In this document: piece by piece, positions 56,481 through 64,000 of the stretch
Numbering within the stretch: position 1 is the stretch's first letter
How the letters are laid out: each line of letters begins with the position of its first letter
The notes under the pieces: generated by a model
What the model saw: only the letters and a program-made list of their open reading frames with translations
Database searches by the model: none
What the model was told of the DNA's origin: nothing
Made by a program: the position numbers and the translations under genes
Source: Diphasiastrum complanatum
Lineage: Eukaryota; Streptophyta; Lycopodiopsida; Lycopodiales; Lycopodiaceae
DNA: 64,000 nucleotides
Assembly: GCA_029204225.1 (NCBI GenBank)
Contig: CM055111.1
Span: 2,556,329 to 2,620,328, forward strand
Direction: 5' to 3'

Positions 56481-59400
56481 AATTTCTTACCCAAAACGCT
56501 TCCTTGATAGATTGAGAATAAGGTGTTGATAATGAAGGATTGCTGCACTGACTTGGAATAGACATTGCAATCAGCAGTGCTTGGTTTAGATCCTTGTTCA
56601 ATGAGGAATGTGTTGATCCTCTGAAACCAAGCTCAGGCAGACTGTTTCAGGCCGTACAATGCTTTGTGGAGTTTACAGACATGATTCTTCGTCCCTTCCA
56701 GAACGTATTCTTCGGGCTGGATCATGTAGATATCTTCTTGTATCACTCCATTCAGATAGGCTGTTTGTACATAGAGTTGATGCACTTTGAGGTCGGCAGC
56801 TGCAGCATAAGACAAGAGCATTCGGATCAATGAATGTTTGACGATTGGACTAAAAGTATCACTGTAGTTGACATTCAGGATCTGAGTGAATCCTCATGCT
56901 ACTAGTCTTGCCTTTCTTCGATCAATTGCTCTGTTGACATTGTATTTGATTTTGAAGATCCATTTGCAATCAAAGATATTGCAGCCAATAGGAGCTTCGA
57001 CTAATGACCATGTCTGGTTCTTGATCAGAGACAAATACTCTCTGTCCATAGCTTTTCTCCAGAGATCAGAGTCTGGTTGGCTAAGTGCCTCTTCGACTGT
57101 CGTCGATTCCTGCATCAAGAGACAAACAGACTCAGGAGTATACCTTGTTGGTTGTGTGCGCACTCGGCTTGATCTTCTGGGAAGATTCAAGTGATAAACC
57201 GCTCTTGGGATTTGTTGTTGGGTAGCAGCAACATCTTTGTCCAATTCTCTATCTCAAAGTGGGTCGACAATAGACACGTCTGAGCCAGAAACTCGGACTG
57301 TCGTGCCAATGGCAGGTGATGGAGGTTCTTCTTGAGCAATGTCCTTGCCTTTGAGGTCGACGAACTGATCCTCAATAAAGACTATATCCCGGCTATACAA
57401 CATTTGCTGGGTATCAGGATCATACAGCTTATAAGTACTGTCATACAAAGTATATCCGATCAGGATGGTCTTGAGACCTTGGAAGTCTAATTTCTTCCTT
57501 GTGTCTTTTGGGATCTGCGTGTAGGCAATGCACCCAAACACTCTTAGGTTCTTTAAAGAAGGCTTAGAGCCCGTCCACACCTTGTGGGGTGTCTTGTCTG
57601 AGAGGGCCTTAGTCGAACATCTGTTCTGGACGTAAGCTGCAGTGGAGACAACTTCAGCCCAGAATATCTTAGGCAACGATGCATGCGATAGCATACATTT
57701 GGTAGTTTCAACTAGAGTACGGTTCTTTCTCTCGGCTAAGCCATTAGACTAAGGACTGTAAGGAGTGATGAATTGCTGCTCAATGCCTTGGCTTTGGCAG
57801 TACTCCTTAAACTCGATAGAGATATATTCTCCAGCGTCGTCTGAACTGAGGGCCTTGATCGTCCTTCCAGTCTCCTTCTCTGCATGCTCCTTGAAGATTC
57901 TAAAGCAGCTGAAGGCTTCTAATTTCTTCTTTATGAAATACACCATAGTTCTTCTAGAAAATTCATCAATAAAGGTTACAAAAAATTTGGCATCCTTCAG
58001 CAAAGGATTTTTCATCGGGCCACAAATCTCTGAATGTACAACATCTAGCAATCCTCTAGCAATATGTTGATAGCTTGACTTGAATGGTTCCCTTTTGTAC
58101 AAGTATCCATGCCTCTTTCCGAGTGCTAGGATCTTGTCTGTCCTACCAACTAGACAGTCTTGACAGACTAGTAACTCGACTTTTTCGTGAGGATAGTCGA
58201 GATCAAGAATAGTAGATTGTCTAGACCAAGTCTATAATGCCAAAGTCTATAATGCCAAAGTAAACCTTTATTTGAATGAATTGAAATACTGAGAGCCTGA
58301 CTAGAGGCAGTAAAAAAATGACTCAATTTGTACAAGTATCCATGCCTCTTTTCAAGTGCTAGGATCTTGCACATCCTATCAACTACTTTACATTGATCAC
58401 ATTCGAATTCTACTCTGTGTCCTAGATCTGTGATTCTGCTTACAGAGAGCATATCTGTAGATAAATTTGGTACGTTGAAGGACTTTCGAGAGTAGCTTAG
58501 ATTGATCATTAGCAAAGTTTAATCTTATAGTGCCTTCACCTTTAATAGTCTGTGTGCTATTGTCACCAAGGTGGACATATTTCTGGATACTTTAAGGTGT
58601 ATAGGAATCGAAACAACCAATGAGGCTAGTCATATGCTGAGTGGCTCCGGAATCCAGGAACCAAGAACTGTTGCCAGATGCTCCTTGATGGCTGGTCATG
58701 AAGGCATCATGATCCGCTTTTTGAATAGGCTGTGGAGCTTCTGCAGTTGTATTTGCCACTTGATTTGACTGTCTCTTGCTGTTGTTTTTTGCTTAAGGTA
58801 TTCGGCAGTCTTGTATTTCGTTTGTTTGTAGTATCTGCAAAACAGCTTCTTCTTTGTCTGCAGATTCCACTGTTCCTTGTGTTGAGTTGGTTTCTAGTCT
58901 GGCTTTGATTGCTTCGGGCCTTTCTTCTTCTTTTGCTTGTCATGCTCTTTTTGGCATACAAGGCGTGGCTGAGGAACTTGAGGCTTCGTTCCTATGCATG
59001 TCTTCCTACAACAACATAGTAATAATGACTCTTGAAGGGGCCAATTCTGGATGAGTCGTGATGATCATCACCCAGCTGTCGTAAGATCTTGGCAAGCTTG
59101 TAAGCAGTTGCATCACTACGTCTTGATCGTCAATGACAGATCCGACAGCGACCATTTATCTTAGCAGGTTCTTGAATTGATTAATGTGATTCTGCAGAGA
59201 ATCACCATTCGTCATCTTGGGGGAGTAGAATTTCTTCCTGAGATGTAGCTTGGAAGCTATATGTCGCACTTCGTATAGTGTGCTCAAGATGTACCAGACT
59301 TCTTTCGATGTCTGGGCCTCGGATACATGGTCGATCTGGGTATCCGTGATGTTGAGGATGATCAGCATGAAAGCCTTTCCATCCTTCAACTTTCATCTAG

Positions 59401-59563
59401 CGATTGTTGCGACGTCTGCTTCGGGCTTCCCTTCTGCATCTGTAACAATGTCATACAATTCTTTAGCCATTAGTATAGTTTTCATCTTAAATTTCCACAA
59501 AAAATAGTAATCAGCTCCATCAATCTTGTCCATGATAGGACTAGCTTTCCCTTGGAAATCCAT
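56481..59563 (-). pseudogene. Copia polyprotein relic, 3'-truncated
   Basis: Minus-strand order: gag from ATG 59563 (MDFQGKASPIMDKIDGADYY, then WYILSTLYEVRHIASKLHLR), a degraded knuckle near 58840, protease near 58660, LSTDMLSVSRITDLGHRVEF (58460), integrase HSEICGPMKNPLL (58045), FITPYSP then TAG then SNGLAERKNRT (57750), LRVFGCIAYTQIP (57540), RT WSLVEAPIGCNIFDCKW (56985), HQLYVQTAYLNG and CKLHKALYGLKQ. RT ends at about 56481 where the LTR of the gag-only element sits, so YVDD and RNase H are missing. In-frame TAG at the PQ/SNG site and several shifts. This lineage differs from the young copia. Confidence 0.9.
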
Positions 59564-59704
59564 GTGGAGGAATTAGTCTAAGTGATAGGAGAAACTTTCA
59601 GTGACTTAAGTATGAAAATATGATACTAGAAATACAAAACCAGAAAATAATTTCTCTATCGGCTAGTAGAGTCTTGTACTGCGGAAGCTTATCAAGCTAT
59701 GAAA

Positions 59705-59716
59705 GCTCTGATACCA
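59705..59716 (-). other. Primer-binding site, first of three copies
   Basis: Minus-strand TGGTATCAGAGC, a perfect initiator-Met PBS, adjacent to LTR end sequence starting at 59717. Further copies at 60029-60040 (one change, TAGTATCAGAGC) and 60352-60363 (perfect). Confidence 0.93.
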
Positions 59717-61029
59717 TGTTGGAGAGAGAGAGGGAGAGGAACAAGAGTTGAGAAAGGTGTCGTATATTAGAAACAAAAATTAGCTCAAAGGGGTAAGACG
59801 AACATGAACGAGAAACGAAACACAAACGAGAAATGCACTCGAATAGAAAGTATTTGTGCGCAGTGGAATGAGTTATACGACTCTCTTCGTAAGCATAACC
59901 ACGCCTATCAGAATGAGTAGAACGTTAGTGATGAAAATCATGGCCATTCTTGATTATGCAGTCAAACATTAATAAATGAAGCGCCAGAAGAATAATTTGT
60001 CGTGAAAAAAGCTTATCAAGCTATGAAAGCTCTGATACTATGTTGGAGAGAGAGAGGGAGAGGAACAAGAGTTGAGAAAGGTGTCGTATATTAGAAACAA
60101 AAATTAGCTCAAAGGGGTAAGACGAACATGAACGAGAAACAAAACACGAACGAGAAATGCACTCGAATAGAAAGTAGTCGTGCGCAACGGAATGAGCTAT
60201 ACGACTCTCTCCATAAGCATGACCACGCCTATCAGAATGAGCAGAACGTTAGTGATGAAAATCACGGCCATTCTTGATTATGCAGGCAAACATTAATAAA
60301 TGAAGCGCCAGAAGAATAATTTGTCATGAAGGAAGCTTATCAAGCTATGAAAGCTCTGATACCATGTTGGAAAGAGAGAGGGAGAGGAACAAGAGTTGAG
60401 AAAGGTGTCGTATATTAGAAACAAAAATTAGCTCAAAGGGGTAAGACGAACATGAACGAGAAACGAAACACGAACGAGAAACGCACTCGAATAGAAAGCA
60501 TTCGTGCACAGCGGAATGAGCTATACGACTCTCTCCATAAGCATGACCACGCCTATCAGAATGAGCAGAACGTTAGTGATGAAAATCACGGCCATTCTTG
60601 ATTATGCAGCCAAACATTAATAAATGAAGCACCAGAAGAATAATTTGTCGTGAATAGCAAGACAAATTATGTGTCATGAATGATTCGCGAAGAGCTAGAC
60701 TGTGCTCGATTGATAACTAGTCGCGAAAGATTCGCAGAAGACAAGACTAAATGTTAGTCGTCTATTACCAGAAAGAGCAACTAAAGTCAATAATGCGGTA
60801 GAGCACAAGACAATAGCAGAAGAAACCGCGTGCCCTACGAAGCTTATTCAATCTATAAAGGAATGAACCCTTATTACTGACAATAAAGAATCAATGCATA
60901 AGGCATCTACTTCGTCTATCTCGCGATAAGCTTCTGATGCTAATTTACATACACTCTCATTTGGTTATCTTTCGTCACGACTCAATCTGATTCTCTCTCT
61001 GTATATATATATATATACATAATGTTACA
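59717..61029 (-). mobile_element. 5' LTR with tandemly triplicated PBS/LTR-end unit
   Basis: 'tgttggagagagagagggag' begins at 59717 and 60041, and 'tgttggaaagagagag' at 60364, giving periods of 324 and 323 bp. Each of the first two units consists of about 290 bp of LTR 3' end plus about 33 bp of leader including the PBS ('gcttatcaagctatgaaagctctgatacca'). The outermost copy continues as a full LTR to 'gttaca' at 61029, giving 60364-61029 (666 bp, TG...CA). A TATA-like 'tttatag' (minus) lies near 60855 and a (TA)n run near 61000. Confidence 0.85.
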
Positions 61030-61654
61030 GGTGTGCAGATGAAGAAAGTACAAGGTGGATGTGTTGTCTATAAGAGATCGTGGGTGGCTACAATCGTTGT
61101 CCAGTCTGTTAGCGCAGCTGCATGGGGTGAGCGTGAAGAGGGTGTGATGTCAGCCTTTGCTTTTCGTCCTTTCATCGCCTGTGAAAATTTGCAAGTTAAT
61201 ATGCAGACTGCATGACAACATGAGTAAATATGCAGCATGAATGGAGGTAGAAAAGATGGGATTTGGGAGAGTAGCATTAGAGGAGTTCTAAATCTAAAGA
61301 CCCTTTGTGAAGATTCCTTTTATATTTTTTCTCAAATTTTTCTTACACATGGACCAATCAAAACACTCAAATTTGAAATCTACGTAACGTAACTTTTTGA
61401 GTCCACATTTTGATTCCATACTAAAAATGGCATATCTTTTTAGTGGTAAGTCTGAATCTAGCGAAGTTTGGTGCATTGGAAAGTGCTCAACAAGGGCTTT
61501 CAATGATATGTTACATGACATACTTCTGAGCTACGATTAAAAAGTTATGGCAAGTCAAAAGTATTAGTGTTATAATATTTTATTAATAAAAAAGGCATCT
61601 TGCACGAATTCTTAAAGGGTCTTTTTGGAACTCAAAACTCCTCTAATGAGGAAA
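61030..61654. other. No recognised gene
   Basis: Short frames only, none resembling a known family. It separates two copia elements and shows no clear repeat. Confidence 0.4.
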
Positions 61655-63300
61655 CAAATCCAACATATAATACTTTGAGCCTCCTATTGAGATCACATTG
61701 AATGGCCCATGGATATCAGAATGCATTAACTCCAGAATCTTGGTCGTTTTGTAGGAGTCTTTGACAGATGGAGTGTGTGACATCTTACCCTTCAAACATG
61801 CATCACAGGTGGTCGAACTAGTTGCATTCTAGATGCTGACCCCTATTATCGCTTCATGATGGCTTGCTTGCCATTGAGTTCATGTGGCATAGTCTCTTGT
61901 GCCATAGAGTGTCTGGCGAATCATCATGAGTCTGATGCACCTGATCTGCAGGTAGGCATACCTTCAGATGATATAGATTACTTTTTCTTTTGCCTTGAGT
62001 GATCAGGGTACTGGTACTAGCTTCAATAACGTTGCATGCTTCGTCAGAAAACGTCACACGCATCCCTGCATTTGCTATTCTTGCCACAGAAAGCAAGTCC
62101 TACTGCAGTGTAGGCACGAACTGAACATCTTCGAGTCATCTGTCTCTGCCATTGGTGTTGAGTTATAGTGAACCAATATCGTTCACTCGATGTTTGAATC
62201 CATCTCCAAGAACAATGAATCTTGATGGATCAGCACTTCTGAAATTAGACATGATTCATCTTGATGTCACGAAGTGTGAGGTGGCCCCTGAATCTAAAAT
62301 CACCTCATGTGTGTCAGATGTTGATGCTGCACACACGTCTTCACAAAGGTAGGCGGTCGAACAGTTTCTATTCGATCTCTCTTTGCCCATTTTTGAGCTC
62401 TCAGGCTCCTCGACATAGGATGAACTGTTGATGTTCTCCTGTCTGTTTTGTGTTGATTTGTTCCTTGGGTTCAGGCAACAATCAATGGCTGCATGACCCT
62501 TCTTGTGGTAGTGGATACACTCAATTTTTGGATTGAGCCACCATGTATCAACTGTGTGCCCATCTCTTCTGCATCTCATGCAAGTCTTCTTTTCTCCACC
62601 TTGTTGTTTCGACCTCCCTTTGCTCTTCCAGTTGCCTTTGTTGTTCCCCTCTGCTTGTTGATCATGATCATGCCTTTGATTCGACTCCCTCTTAGATTTA
62701 AATTGTTTATTGGATTTTTCTTTGTTGTATTAGAGGGCTTGGTCAGAACCATCCTTGTGATCAAGGTGTTCTCTTGTCTCGACTTCCTCTCGAATTTCGA
62801 TAATTGCCTTTTCGAGAGTCATTGTAGGATCTTTCGCGAGCAGGGTTTTGGTTGTCTAGAAAGATCTGGGTAAGGCTCTCAACAGGTAAGTGAGTTGCTT
62901 CTCAACTGACACTGCATTCTCTGCTCCAGAGTTATGTAGTAATAGAAATAGATCCTTCATCTTCCTTACAAAAGAAGTGAGGTCTTTCCCATCCCACTGT
63001 AGATTTGTTAGTTGATCTTCCAACATCATTATTTGACTTCTTGATTTCGTTTGAAATCTCATGAGCAATGCATCCCACATCTCCTTAGCTTTGGAGAGTG
63101 TAGCCAAGTCAAGTGTGAGACTATCTTTGATGGAAGATGATAGCAAGGCTACTACTTTGTCATTTTTCTCCCTCCACTCATGTAACTCTTTGTCTGATGT
63201 CGTAGGCATCTCCTCTAAGCCATCCACCCAAGGGAATAAACCTTCACTCTTGAGAAGCCATTGCTTTTGAAGTTTGTTCTCTTGCTGATGGTTGTTTGTT
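61655..63300 (-). pseudogene. Copia family A gag-PR-IN start, 3'-truncated
   Basis: Minus strand: gag (63227-62856; KELHEWREKNDKVVALLSSS, KAKEMWDALLMRFQ), a basic linker (62764-62576), a double knuckle near 62570-62490 in which each has lost one Cys (CMRCRRDGHTVDTW; CIHYHKKGHAAIDC), ERSNRNCSTAYLCEDVCA, protease LDSGATSHFVTS (62265), LSVARIANAGMRVTF (62090), WHKRLCHMNSMA (61875), CDACLKGKMSHTP (61800) and HSDIHGPFNV (61715). It is cut near 61655. Stops and shifts are present. The same family supplies 7425-8581 and 44083-44893. Confidence 0.88.
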
Positions 63301-63363
63301 TGAATGCTTGGCCTCCTGGATCTGATAGCCTTTTGGCTATGTCAGATTATGACAAGGTAGACA

Positions 63364-63375
63364 GCTATGATACCA
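63364..63375 (-). other. Primer-binding site of copia family A
   Basis: Minus-strand TGGTATCATAGC (one mismatch to the initiator-Met PBS), four bases after the LTR end ...TTTTTGCA. Confidence 0.85.
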
Positions 63376-63379
63376 CTTA

Positions 63380-64000
63380 TGCAAAAACAAACTCAAAACA
63401 AAGCAATTTGGATGGATTTCATATATGATTGCTAGCCACTGCCAACTGTATCATTCCTACAGTCCTCCAGAATGTAGACAGACACTACTGTACTACGTTA
63501 ACAGATTAATGCAACATTCAACAAAATTCAAACCAAGGTGCAAAATTAAATGAACAAGTGAATCAGACACACGAATAACAACAGACTAGTTTGCATTCAA
63601 GATCAGACATAATAAGAGTGATATTTACACAACGGCTACAAAATCATCTATTGATTCTTCTTATTCTTGAAGCATTGCATGCAAATCCATGCAGTGCGTT
63701 GGCGTGAGAGAAATACAGTTCTCCCATGAGTAATGTCTCGCTTACTAGCGGACTTGTGGATCTACAGATCCTATGCAAAATTGTCTCGCACGGAGGTAGA
63801 CTCATATTTAGTATTTTCGTCTTCTTGCTTACTAGCATTAGACTTCTTCATATGTATAGTATCAAGTATCATCTAGAAAGTATATAGTCACGTCGTGTAG
63901 CTTCTAGATTAGAGTGATTAAACATCTACAACTAATCACAAATTACAAGAGTGGCAGATTAGCCATGACCTAGATGTGTATCTGCTGACGTCAAGCTATC
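63380..64000 (-). mobile_element. 5' LTR of copia family A (reaches window edge)
   Basis: Reverse complement of the LTR at 7976-8581, with substitutions and small indels. The window ends one base short of the expected TG, since the copy at 7976 reads TGATAGC and this one ends at GATAGC. Confidence 0.88.

Overview
The window is a plant nuclear genome segment. Two intron-containing gene relics belong to plant families (a CYP85-clan, CYP707A-like P450 and an NPF/POT transporter). Almost everything else is Ty1/copia and Ty3/gypsy LTR-retrotransposon sequence, AT-rich and with very long AG/TC microsatellites. I cannot fix the plant lineage from sequence alone. I see no tRNA, rRNA, CRISPR or bacterial-type operon, and no intact cellular gene.

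Layout. 1-7.4 kb: AT-rich sequence with copia LTR-like stretches, two degenerate tandem duplications, the broken P450 (1900-4473, minus) and a second copy of its N-terminal segment near 5.7 kb. 7.4-10.7 kb: the 3' end and LTR of copia family A (plus) abutting the gag-to-integrase half of another copia (minus). 10.8-13 kb: a hairpin-bearing tandem repeat, an inverted-repeat (foldback) element of about 1.07 kb with an AG tract on one arm and a TC tract on the other, and a TATA/telo-box/(GA)n stretch. 13-16.4 kb: a copia deletion derivative lacking RT and RNase H, carrying a nested solo LTR with a 5-bp target duplication. 17.6-18.4 kb: a decayed gypsy 3' end. 18.4-28.2 kb: a complete but mutated gypsy element (gypsy A) with 1.08-kb LTRs and a 25-bp repeat array at each end of its internal region. 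28-32 kb: copia and gypsy scraps. 32.1-34.3 kb: the NPF relic. 35-41 kb: gypsy and copia remnants including a long copia (37073-41023). 41.5-42.5 kb: a 150-bp tandem array. 43.2-53.3 kb: a gypsy element (gypsy B) containing a copia segment spliced into its gag/protease region and interrupted by a young full-length copia (45974-52130) with 682-bp LTRs and a CCCAG target duplication. 53.8-56.5 kb: a gag-only element with three zinc knuckles and an LTR holding a 117-bp TC tract. 56.5-61.0 kb: a copia whose PBS/LTR junction is present three times in tandem. 61.6-64.0 kb: a 5' half of copia family A running off the window.

No genes work together as a pathway here. The order of events can be read from the nesting: gypsy B is older than the copia at 45974-52130 (5 differences between its LTRs); gypsy A is older (several percent LTR divergence by eye); the solo LTR at 14641-15474 is younger than the copia it sits in. 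The best candidates for something undescribed are the 25-bp arrays flanking gypsy A, the triplicated PBS/LTR junction, the gag-only three-knuckle element, the gypsy/copia mosaic ORFs and the foldback element with inverted microsatellites.
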